This document shows positions 36,193-43,739 of a stretch of DNA of 64,000 bases, one piece after another. The notes below the pieces were generated by a model. The model was not told the DNA's origin and did not search any database. It was given only the letters and a program-made list of their open reading frames with translations. Position 1 is the stretch's first letter. Each line of letters opens with the position of its first letter. Source of the DNA: Lacrimispora sp. 210928-DFI.3.58 (lineage in GTDB: Bacteria; Bacillota; Clostridia; Lachnospirales; Lachnospiraceae); contig NZ_JAJCIC010000005.1 in NCBI RefSeq assembly GCF_020554865.1, forward strand, positions 1-64,000, given 5' to 3'. Made by a program: the position numbers and the translations under genes.

Positions 36193-37896
36193 TTGAAACA
36201 GAAGAAATGTGTGTTTTTCATAGTCTCAATCTTACTGTCTTTGATACTCTCCATCCAGGTTTATGCAGTAGGGGACGGAAATCTTGATGGGGGCGGCGGA
36301 AGTATGGGACAGGGGACCAGTCAGAATTCCTGGTCACCGGGAAATGAAGGGGTGCGGGTTACTGTCATTCGGGCAGAGAGCCATGATCCGGTAACAAGAC
36401 CGATTGACTTAACAAACAAGCATCCGAATATTGCCTACTCCTTTGGGAAAGTCAGTAAAATGTCTTATACCAGAGGAAGTGCTTTGATGATTGATACCAA
36501 TCCATATGAGTATGTAAATCCGGCACAGTCTCTACCCAGAATCATCAGCTCGAAAAGTCTGGGGCAGGCAAACATTGAGCAGATTAAAAGTTATTTTACA
36601 GATGAACAGGTGGTGCGCAGCATTGCAGGACTGACTGGAATGGATTTTGACACACTGGTGGGAGGGGAGTATAGGCTCTTATTGGAGCCGATCAGTTTTC
36701 TTAAATTTCAGGGAACCCTGATTGCAGTTACAGCAACAGAGGCAGCGCTCTATGATGAGATGTTAAGTGGTGGGCTTCGTGCTGTCCTTCCAACAGTGGC
36801 ATTTCAGAATCTACCACTTTCTATGTTTTTGGAAACACCGGATCTGGGATATCCGGCTTGGGGAGGTCCTACATCGGGAATCCGTTCCAACAGTGAAATA
36901 AAAAGTTCCCTGGGACTTGGCATTGTACGGTTTCGGGATGTGCCACCAGAGGAACCGGAGATCACGACCTATGATTATGAGTATAGGACTAACACGGAAG
37001 TGATTACGGCAGTAGAGGTAAGCGGAGGACAGAGTGATCCGGATCATCCGGTATCCGTAACATTTTCCGTAGGAGGAAGAAGCTACGAGGTGGGAGAGGT
37101 ATATTATCCGTCCGGCGACAGTCAGCTGGCTTGGATCCGCTGGACAACACCGGAGCAGCCTCAGACTATGACGATGACCGTCCGTGTGCGGGGCGGAGGA
37201 GGAACAAGTAAAGGAACTCTTCACATCAAGGTTGTGGATCTGGATGAAAATCCACCGCCAGATCCCAATGCGGATGACCGGAATGACGGGTTTACAAGAC
37301 CTTCGGTTCCTTCCAATGCAGAAGTAACCTCTGCATCCTGGGGTGTGTGGAGACCATGGTGGAGGGAATACTGGGTATGGCACAGCGGGGATGAGGATGA
37401 TGACGGGTACTGGTGTGACCATGGCTGGTGGGAGTTTGACCTGGACCGATACTCCGCAAGCCTGACTGCAGATATGAGAATTACAACCGATGAAAAGTCC
37501 CCTACCGCTACGGGAAGGACGATGAAATCCGGTTATGGATTCCAGGAAAAGGTAACAACTCATGTCAGCACCAATCAGAGTTCTGCAGTGACATCTGCGC
37601 AGAATGCGGTGACTTATTTTCCGGAATTTCAGTATGAGAGGTTTTGGAGGCTTTTGGAACGGATGAATGGCGGCTATGATATGACCCATGAGTTTAAGAA
37701 AAATGGTTACAGTACCTATGAGAGGAGAACGCATTTTACACCAATTTGGTATCCGGATGGAAGCTATACGCCATATACATGGTTGTTGGATTGCTGGACA
37801 CCGGCTGGGATGCTTTCCATGAATCTGACCGATTCCATTACCATTGACGGAAACCTATGGAGTGACTGGCACATCGCACCGCAGAACCCAGAGTAG
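36193..37896 (+). CDS. Large secreted protein of the element, unknown function
   Basis: TTG 36193 with AAAGGAGG 5 bases upstream gives a clean signal peptide (KQKKCVFFIVSILLSLILSIQVYA) and a mature protein of about 540 residues. A Gly-rich start is followed by a beta-rich middle with an immunoglobulin-like pattern (about 275-365). A Trp- and Asp-rich segment lies at about 395-425, and a final domain ends in WLLDCWTPAGML. No known family is recognised with confidence. Its position between pilus and secretion genes suggests a surface adhesin or pilus-tip protein. Confidence 0.7.
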   Translation: MKQKKCVFFIVSILLSLILSIQVYAVGDGNLDGGGGSMGQGTSQNSWSPGNEGVRVTVIRAESHDPVTRPIDLTNKHPNIAYSFGKVSKMSYTRGSALMIDTNPYEYVNPAQSLPRIISSKSLGQANIEQIKSYFTDEQVVRSIAGLTGMDFDTLVGGEYRLLLEPISFLKFQGTLIAVTATEAALYDEMLSGGLRAVLPTVAFQNLPLSMFLETPDLGYPAWGGPTSGIRSNSEIKSSLGLGIVRFRDVPPEEPEITTYDYEYRTNTEVITAVEVSGGQSDPDHPVSVTFSVGGRSYEVGEVYYPSGDSQLAWIRWTTPEQPQTMTMTVRVRGGGGTSKGTLHIKVVDLDENPPPDPNADDRNDGFTRPSVPSNAEVTSASWGVWRPWWREYWVWHSGDEDDDGYWCDHGWWEFDLDRYSASLTADMRITTDEKSPTATGRTMKSGYGFQEKVTTHVSTNQSSAVTSAQNAVTYFPEFQYERFWRLLERMNGGYDMTHEFKKNGYSTYERRTHFTPIWYPDGSYTPYTWLLDCWTPAGMLSMNLTDSITIDGNLWSDWHIAPQNPE

Positions 37897-37942
37897 GGGG
37901 AGTTTTTGCAGGAAATTACACAGGAATAGGAGGAACATTTTA

Positions 37943-38278
37943 ATGAAAACAAAGAAAATCATAACATCTGTTTGTACAGCCGCAGTTTTCGCAAGCCTAA
38001 TCTGTATGCCGGCATATGCGGCTTCCGGGGACGTGGCCGGGGCGATTGAGGGAACCTGGCAGACGGCATCCCAACAGATCAAAACAGTTGTCGATCATGT
38101 TGTATTTCCAGCCATAGATCTGATCCTTGCCGTGTTCTTTTTTGGAAAACTGGGAACGGCATACTTTGATTATCGGAAACATGGGCAGTTTGAATGGGCA
38201 GCACCGGCAATTCTGTTTGCCTGTCTGGTATTTACACTGACTGCACCGCTTTATATCTGGCAGATTCTTGGAATTTAG
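37943..38278 (+). CDS. DUF3852 / VirB2-like conjugative pilin
   Basis: A 111-aa protein with a signal peptide (VCTAAVFASLICMPAYA), a short loop, and two hydrophobic helices separated by a basic segment (FDYRKHGQFEWA). This is the layout of VirB2/TrbC pilins. It starts at ATG 37943 behind TAGGAGGAA. It begins the type IV secretion genes, and its neighbours VirB6, VirB3 and VirB4 fit. Confidence 0.75.
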   Translation: MKTKKIITSVCTAAVFASLICMPAYAASGDVAGAIEGTWQTASQQIKTVVDHVVFPAIDLILAVFFFGKLGTAYFDYRKHGQFEWAAPAILFACLVFTLTAPLYIWQILGI

Positions 38279-38288
38279 GAGGTATATC

Positions 38289-39308
38289 ATGGGATGTTGG
38301 GGAATTACTGCGTTTGAGTCCGATGCTGGACTAGATGCCATCAGTCTCATACGGAAACATCTTCCGGAACAAGGGGATGTAGAACTCCGGCAGATGCTTG
38401 CCTGGCTGAAGGCAGATTCTTGGAATGCCCCTCCGGAAGTGTCAGAAGGGGTGTCTCATACAAGCCCAATGGCAGTGGCAGAACTAATTGTAAAATTCCA
38501 GGAGAAGGATTTTTCTGCACTGGATGGAATCAGGGGGGATAAGAAGTTTTCCTCCCTGTCTTCTTTTACAGCATCGAAAGAATCCCTTCAGTGGGTAAAG
38601 GAATATCTGTCGGAAACTCTTTTTTACAGCCGTAAATGTGCAAAAGAGCAGGAGAAGTCGGGAGTTTTGTGGGGCGGCTGGTTTCAGGAACGGGATTGGA
38701 AGCACTGGCAGGCGCATATGGAAAAACTGATTGGAAGGATGGATGAACTGCTTACAAGAGAGGGAGAAACAGTTGCATTATGGACAGGAAGCATTTGCCA
38801 GAAGGTGGAACCAGGAAAAATGGCAGGAAAGAAAGAAGGGGAAGAACGTGAGAACCCACATAGGTCGGAGGAGGAAAGCATGACATTTTTTGAAAGGGAA
38901 CTAAAAAAAATGTTTGGAACGGGAGCGAGCTTTTCAGAACCAAGGTTTGTCGGGAATTGTTGTTATGGAAGGCTGACGGATCAGATCCGTGTCAAAATCA
39001 ACTTTCAGACAGGCATGGTTGCGGATCATTATGACCGATTGAAAGTGACCCTTTTGAATCGGAATGAAGGAACGATCGACAGCATGGTTGTGAAATTTGG
39101 AGATGTGTGGGGTCTGAAAAAAACGACTAATCCCAACTTCCGCGACGGGGTAAATCCCCATATCTGGTCCTATGGAAAGGAGATCGGCTGGTATGTATAT
39201 CAGCCCGGAAAAGAGGATTATAAAGTACTCAGTGAAGCGGTAAAGACCTATCTGCAAGTGTTTCAGGAACCGGAGGAAGCTATGCAAATGGGACAGAAGA
39301 TGTGTTAA
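38289..39308 (+). CDS. DUF4259-like plus ICE-conserved C-terminal domain protein
   Basis: A 339-aa soluble protein behind AGGAGG. The N-terminus (MGCWGITAFESDAGLDAI) resembles DUF4259. The C-terminal 130 residues (TFFERELKKMFGTG, FVGNCCYGRL, ADHYDRLKVTLLNRNEGTIDS, NPNFRDGVNPHIW) form a separate domain that I recall from other Lachnospiraceae elements. A charged linker joins the two. Function unknown. Confidence 0.6.
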   Translation: MGCWGITAFESDAGLDAISLIRKHLPEQGDVELRQMLAWLKADSWNAPPEVSEGVSHTSPMAVAELIVKFQEKDFSALDGIRGDKKFSSLSSFTASKESLQWVKEYLSETLFYSRKCAKEQEKSGVLWGGWFQERDWKHWQAHMEKLIGRMDELLTREGETVALWTGSICQKVEPGKMAGKKEGEERENPHRSEEESMTFFERELKKMFGTGASFSEPRFVGNCCYGRLTDQIRVKINFQTGMVADHYDRLKVTLLNRNEGTIDSMVVKFGDVWGLKKTTNPNFRDGVNPHIWSYGKEIGWYVYQPGKEDYKVLSEAVKTYLQVFQEPEEAMQMGQKMC

Positions 39309-39325
39309 GGGGAGGTGGTTAAAAC

Positions 39326-40228
39326 TTGTTTATCTGGGATTTTGTTGCAGACACGGTTCTGGGACAGATCATTGACTGGCTGTATGGTCAGATTGTTGGA
39401 TTTCTGGGGGATTTTTTCATGCAGATGGGAAGCATGGGGGCTGAACTGTTCGAAATGAGCTGGGTACAGTCTGTTGTGCTTCTTTTTTATTATCTGGCAT
39501 GGGCACTTTATGTGACGGGAATCGTAGTGGCAGCCTTTGAATGCGGAATTGAATATCAGAATGGCAGGGGAAGCATACGCGATACTGCCCTGAATGTAAT
39601 CAAGGGATTCCTGGCAGCCAGCCTGTTTACGACTGTTCCAGTGGAGCTTTATAAGCTCAGTATTTCACTTCAGGGGAGTTTTACAGCTGGTATTACAGGA
39701 TTGGGAGAAGATATTGGGACAGTTGCGGCAGGGATTGTGCAGTCTCTTCAGGATGCTGCTACCTGGCAAGAAGCTGCTATATCTGGAGTTTTTGGTGGAA
39801 TCGGAAGTATCAGCAGCCCGATTTTTATGATCTTTCTCTTGATCCTCATGGGTTATGCGGTGATCAAAGTGTTCTTTGCGAACTTAAAACGGGGCGGGAT
39901 CCTTCTGATCCAGATTGCAGTAGGGAGCCTTTATTTATTCAGTGTGCCAAGGGGATATATTGATGGATTTGTTGGCTGGTGCAAGCAGGTAATCGGTCTG
40001 TGCCTGACCGCATTTTTACAGGCGACGGTCCTGATCGCAGGTCTGATGGTCGTTAAGGATCAGGCACTGCTTGGTCTGGGACTTATGTTATCGGCAGGTG
40101 AGATTCCGCGGATTGCGGGGCAGTTTGGGTTGGAAACGGGAACCAAAGCAAATGTGATGGGAGCAGTCTATGCAGCGCAGGGAGCTATGAACCTAACAAG
40201 GACGGTTGTGCAAGTGGTTTCTAAGTAG
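39326..40228 (+). CDS. VirB6/TrbL-like conjugation channel protein
   Basis: A 300-aa polytopic membrane protein starting at TTG behind AGGGGAGGTGG. About six hydrophobic helices are visible, with a Gly-rich central loop (ITGLGEDIGTVAAGI) and a conserved GGILLIQIAVGSLYLFSVPRGYIDGFVGWCKQ segment. This fits the TrbL/VirB6 inner-membrane channel component of type IV secretion systems. Confidence 0.82.
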   Translation: MFIWDFVADTVLGQIIDWLYGQIVGFLGDFFMQMGSMGAELFEMSWVQSVVLLFYYLAWALYVTGIVVAAFECGIEYQNGRGSIRDTALNVIKGFLAASLFTTVPVELYKLSISLQGSFTAGITGLGEDIGTVAAGIVQSLQDAATWQEAAISGVFGGIGSISSPIFMIFLLILMGYAVIKVFFANLKRGGILLIQIAVGSLYLFSVPRGYIDGFVGWCKQVIGLCLTAFLQATVLIAGLMVVKDQALLGLGLMLSAGEIPRIAGQFGLETGTKANVMGAVYAAQGAMNLTRTVVQVVSK

Positions 40229-40243
40229 AGAGGACGGTGAAGG

Positions 40244-40618
40244 ATGGAACGCAACAAACTGGTGTATATTGCATCTCCGTATTCTGGAGATGTTGAGCGG
40301 AATGTAGCATTTGCAAAGGCAGCCTGTCGTTATGCCATGAACCAGGGGGTTACGCCAATTGCCTCCCATCTGCTATATCCGCAGATGCTGGATGATGGAG
40401 TCCCAGAAGAGAGGAAGCTGGGAACAGATATGGGGCTTCGGATTTTGAAGGTGTGTGAGGAAGTCTGGGTGTGTGGAAGTGAACTGTCTTCAGGAATGGA
40501 GCAGGAAATCCGTGCAGCAAGGCAGCTTCAGATTCCGCTTAGACGGGTCAGCGAACAGGAGATTGGATGGGAACTATGTGAAGTACCGATACAAAAGGGA
40601 ATGGAGATGGGCGGATGA
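40244..40618 (+). CDS. DUF4406-like nucleoside-deoxyribosyltransferase-fold protein
   Basis: A 124-aa protein. The sequence VYIASPYSGDVERNVAFAKAACRYAMNQGVTPIASHLLYPQ and the later SSGMEQEIRAARQ match the nucleoside 2-deoxyribosyltransferase fold common in phages and mobile elements (DUF4406 or a close relative). It may bind or cut nucleotide derivatives. It overlaps dcm by 4 bases (ATGA). Confidence 0.75.
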   Translation: MERNKLVYIASPYSGDVERNVAFAKAACRYAMNQGVTPIASHLLYPQMLDDGVPEERKLGTDMGLRILKVCEEVWVCGSELSSGMEQEIRAARQLQIPLRRVSEQEIGWELCEVPIQKGMEMGG

Positions 40619-42336
40619 TGACACTGGGGAGCCTGTTTGACGGGATTGGAGGATTCCCTTTGGCGGCAGTTCACTGTGGAGGTGTGCCGGTATGGGCCAG
40701 TGAGATAGAACCGTTTCCCATGAGGGTAACCAAACTTCGGTTTCCAGATATGATCCATGTAGGGGACATTACAAAACTGGATGGAGCAAAATTGCCGCCT
40801 GTGGATGTAATCTGCGGAGGCAGCCCCTGTCAGGATTTGTCAGTAGCCGGATTACGGAAAGGATTGGCAGGGGAGCGCTCCGGTCTGTTTATGGACCAGG
40901 TACGCATAGTAAAGGAGATGAGAGCAGAGGATGAAAGACGAGGGGTATCAGATGACTTTATTCGACCTCGATACCTCGTTTGGGAAAATGTCCCTGGAGC
41001 ATTCAGCTCCGCAAATGGAGAAGATTTCCGGGCGGTCATCGAGGAGATTGTCCATATCAAGGACAGTACCTGTCATGTGCCTCGACCTGACACCGGGCGC
41101 TGGGAATCTGCTGGGGCTGCCATTTTGGGAGATCAATTCAGCCTGGCTTGGAGAGTCTTGGATGCTCAATACTGGGGAGTCGCCCAGCGCCGCCGTAGAA
41201 TCTTCCTTGTCGCAGATTTTGGAGGACTCACCGCACCAAAGATATTATTTGAGCAGGAACGCCTGCTTGGGGATCCTGCGGAGGGCCAAGGTCAGGGGAA
41301 AGGAGTTACCACCACAGCTGGAAACAGCTCTGCGGATTCAGGCGGGAGTAGAGTAGCAGAGGAAAAACAGGTGGATATTTTTGCGTTTCATATTAATCAG
41401 AGGGAAGAAACGATCAACCTCAACGGAATATCCGGAGCTTTGATGGCAACGACCAATATGCAGATGCAGACCTTTGTGGCAGAGGGGATGAGGAAGTTTG
41501 AAAGTGCAGAAAAAGAAGAGTGTCTGTGCCTCAATGACCAAGGAGGAGAGCGTATGGATGTTTCGGTCGATGTAACAGCAACCTTGCGGGCAGGGATGAG
41601 TGGTCATCCGCCTCTGGTGATGGGCATCCAGCAGGGTAGTGCTGGGACAGAAGAAACTCCGGATCCAGCTCTTACAGAGGAGGCAGAAACCGGCGGGAAC
41701 AATCAGCAGATTCTGTTTGAGAATCACGGGATTGATGCCAGATATACAGGTCCGCATGAGGTGGCTCCTACCATGTCAGCCCGGTATGGAACAGGAGGAA
41801 ACAATGTCCCACTGGTCTCAGATATGCCGGAGAGTTATTGTATTGCCGGAAATATCATTGATCGGGAAGTACAAAATGGAGGAAATGGTCTGGGATGCCA
41901 GCCGGATATTTCCTATACTCTTACGAGCGCAGACCGTCATGCAGTGTTCAGCCGCCAGAGAAGTGATGAATTTCTGCAAAATCGGGTAACAGCGACTCAG
42001 AGCGCCAGACAGCATAAGGATGCTACGGATCTGGTGTGTGAGCCGTATCAGAATACGGTAGGAACCATTGGATATACAGATCATAAGGGGATTAATAATC
42101 AATATGTCAGCGAAAATAAATGTATTGTTGAGAACCGGAAACTGATCCGGAGGCTGACGCCTTTGGAGTGTGAACGGTTGCAGGGTTTTCCGGATCACTG
42201 GACAGATATCCCTGGTGCCTCGGACAGTGCCCGTTACAAAGCTCTTGGAAATAGCGTAGCGATACCGTGTGTGGATTTTGTTCTCCGTGGTATCGCTTAT
42301 TTTTTGCGGAAGATGAAGGAGGAGAAAGAACCATAA
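40615..42336 (+). CDS. C5-cytosine DNA methyltransferase (Dcm type) with long internal insert
   Basis: Contains all core C5-methylase motifs: I (SLFDGIGGF), IV with catalytic Cys72 (GGSPCQDLSVAG), VI (WENVPGAFSS), VIII (AQRRRR), IX (RRLTPLECERLQGFPDHW) and X (ALGNSVAIP). Between VIII and IX, about 280 residues form the target-recognition region. They contain several ATLRAGM / APTMSARYG / SYTLTS type repeats, as known from phage-type Dcm proteins. It would modify element DNA against restriction. A second gene lies inside residues 113-246 in another frame. Confidence 0.92.
   Translation: MMTLGSLFDGIGGFPLAAVHCGGVPVWASEIEPFPMRVTKLRFPDMIHVGDITKLDGAKLPPVDVICGGSPCQDLSVAGLRKGLAGERSGLFMDQVRIVKEMRAEDERRGVSDDFIRPRYLVWENVPGAFSSANGEDFRAVIEEIVHIKDSTCHVPRPDTGRWESAGAAILGDQFSLAWRVLDAQYWGVAQRRRRIFLVADFGGLTAPKILFEQERLLGDPAEGQGQGKGVTTTAGNSSADSGGSRVAEEKQVDIFAFHINQREETINLNGISGALMATTNMQMQTFVAEGMRKFESAEKEECLCLNDQGGERMDVSVDVTATLRAGMSGHPPLVMGIQQGSAGTEETPDPALTEEAETGGNNQQILFENHGIDARYTGPHEVAPTMSARYGTGGNNVPLVSDMPESYCIAGNIIDREVQNGGNGLGCQPDISYTLTSADRHAVFSRQRSDEFLQNRVTATQSARQHKDATDLVCEPYQNTVGTIGYTDHKGINNQYVSENKCIVENRKLIRRLTPLECERLQGFPDHWTDIPGASDSARYKALGNSVAIPCVDFVLRGIAYFLRKMKEEKEP
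40952..41356 (+). CDS. Gene embedded in dcm in the +1 frame (phage-type methylase partner family)
   Basis: A 134-codon frame inside dcm, beginning at ATG 40952 (GAGGGG about 6 bases upstream; ATG 40931 is also in frame). The product reads as a real protein: MTLFDLDTSFGKMSLEHSAP at the start and ESSLSQILEDSPHQRYYLSRNACLGILRRA then RGKELPPQLETALR at the end. I recall this C-terminal pattern from small phage proteins encoded beside cytosine methylases. Both frames therefore keep family signatures over the same about 400 bases. Confidence 0.7.
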   Translation: MTLFDLDTSFGKMSLEHSAPQMEKISGRSSRRLSISRTVPVMCLDLTPGAGNLLGLPFWEINSAWLGESWMLNTGESPSAAVESSLSQILEDSPHQRYYLSRNACLGILRRAKVRGKELPPQLETALRIQAGVE

Positions 42337-42446
42337 GATTGGTAGTTCTGCTTCCGTTTTCAGGCAATCTTTGTTGGGTATCGTCATAGCTATCTCATCT
42401 CTTTATGGATATACTTGGCTTGTAAAAACGAGGAAAGGAGAGTCAA

Positions 42447-42797
42447 ATGGAAGAGCGTAAGAAAAATTTATGCGCCATGATTCCAGAATCCCTGCATAAG
42501 AAAGTGCGGGAAGAACAGGAAGAATGGGGAATCAAGCTGAACGAGTATATGGAACGGATTCTAAAAGACCACTTTGAGAAGGGAGAAAGAGAGATGGCAA
42601 ACGGAACCAGGACACTGGCATTTCAGGTATCAGAGGAGTTATTTCAGAGGTTAAAAAAATACCTCAAAAAGACAGGACAGAGCCAGAAAGAATTTGTGAT
42701 CGGACTGATTGAAGATGTACTTTCGCAGGAAGAACATGTAGTATCTGGAGAGATGCAGGAGACAGAGGGAAAGGCAGAACTTGAGGAAACTGAATAA
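42447..42797 (+). CDS. Protein with two ribbon-helix-helix-like segments
   Basis: A 116-aa protein behind GGAAAGGAG. Two segments of similar pattern are seen: NLCAMIPESLHKKVREEQEEWG...EYMERILKDHF and TLAFQVSEELFQRLKKYLKKTGQSQKEFVIGLIEDVL. Both look like a strand and two helices of ribbon-helix-helix DNA-binding proteins. The tail is Glu-rich. It may regulate the transfer operon that follows. Confidence 0.6.
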   Translation: MEERKKNLCAMIPESLHKKVREEQEEWGIKLNEYMERILKDHFEKGEREMANGTRTLAFQVSEELFQRLKKYLKKTGQSQKEFVIGLIEDVLSQEEHVVSGEMQETEGKAELEETE

Positions 42798-42814
42798 GAG
42801 GAAGGATCGAACAT

Positions 42815-42853
42815 ACCGCCGGCAGAGCTTCATCATGCCGGCGGTTATTATTT
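42815..42853 (+). terminator. GC-rich hairpin before the VirB3-like gene
   Basis: ACCGCCGGCA (42815-42824) pairs perfectly with TGCCGGCGGT (42836-42845), followed by TATTATTT. It may be a terminator or attenuator between the regulator gene and the VirB3-VirB4 genes. Confidence 0.6.
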
Positions 42854-42865
42854 GGAGGTGATCGG

Positions 42866-43126
42866 TTGTATATTTATCCGGACCATTTGAAATCAAAAGC
42901 AACACTTTGGTTATGGCAGCTTCGGGACATTGGGATTCTTGGTATTTGCGGATTGGTCTCCATTTTAGCAGCTACGCAGGCGGGATTTATGTTCCCTTGT
43001 GTTCTGACAGGGGTATATGGATTTCTGACGATCCGCTTTGAAGATACCAGCATTCTGGATTTTATCCGGTATGCCTGTGCGTATTTTTTTATGCGTCAGC
43101 AATTTTTTGAGTGGAGGTATGAATGA
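42866..43126 (+). CDS. VirB3/PrgI-like membrane protein
   Basis: An 86-aa protein starting at TTG behind GGAGGTGA, with two membrane helices (about 20-37 and 40-55) and a terminal FMRQQFFEWRYE. PrgI/VirB3-type proteins stand directly before VirB4 in Gram-positive conjugation loci, as here. It overlaps the next gene by 4 bases. Confidence 0.72.
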   Translation: MYIYPDHLKSKATLWLWQLRDIGILGICGLVSILAATQAGFMFPCVLTGVYGFLTIRFEDTSILDFIRYACAYFFMRQQFFEWRYE

Positions 43127-43722
43127 GCAGGGAGAAAAGAAAAGCGAAAAAAGAGGCAGAGAAGCGCCTCTCCACACGGCAGTTCATTGGTGCAAAGGAG
43201 ATAACAGACTACAGTCTGGTGACCTACGGACAGGGGGAGCTGGTGTATTTTATTGTAAAACCAACGAATATTTCTGTTTTGTCCGAATCTAGTGTCGGGG
43301 CAAGAATCTATGCTCTTATGACTGTGCTAAAAGGAGTGGCAGAGATTGAGATGCTGTGTCTAAACAGCAGGGAAAGCTTTGAAGACAACAAGCGGTTTCT
43401 GAAAAGTCAGATGGAGCAGGAAGAGAATCCAGTCATACGCCGTCTTTTGGAACAGGATCAGACCCATCTGGACCGGATTCAGGTGCAGATGGCGACAGCC
43501 CGTGAATTTCTGATTATGCTACGGTTAAAAGATGAAAAGGAATCGGATATTTTTCCGTACCTTTCCAGGATTGAAAAATCCCTGAAGGAACAGAGTTTTT
43601 CTGTTAAACGGGCAGATAAAGAGGATATCAAACGTATCCTGGCTGTTTACTATGAGCAGAACGTGACCACAGAGAAGTTTGAAGACTTTGACGGGGAGCG
43701 GTGGATCATACCAGAGATTTAG
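43123..43722 (+). CDS. Separate N-terminal domain of VirB4-like ATPase
   Basis: A 199-aa protein. It begins with a basic stretch and then FIGAKEITDYSLVTYGQGELVYFIVKPTNISVLSESS, and has a helical part with DKRF-type and MLRLKDEKESDIF motifs. This is the pattern of the N-terminal part of VirB4/TraE ATPases. It is followed 17 bases later by a VirB4 core of only 609 aa, so VirB4 appears divided in two genes. It overlaps the VirB3-like gene by 4 bases. Confidence 0.65.
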   Translation: MSREKRKAKKEAEKRLSTRQFIGAKEITDYSLVTYGQGELVYFIVKPTNISVLSESSVGARIYALMTVLKGVAEIEMLCLNSRESFEDNKRFLKSQMEQEENPVIRRLLEQDQTHLDRIQVQMATAREFLIMLRLKDEKESDIFPYLSRIEKSLKEQSFSVKRADKEDIKRILAVYYEQNVTTEKFEDFDGERWIIPEI

Positions 43723-43739
43723 AGTGAGGAGGAGATGAC

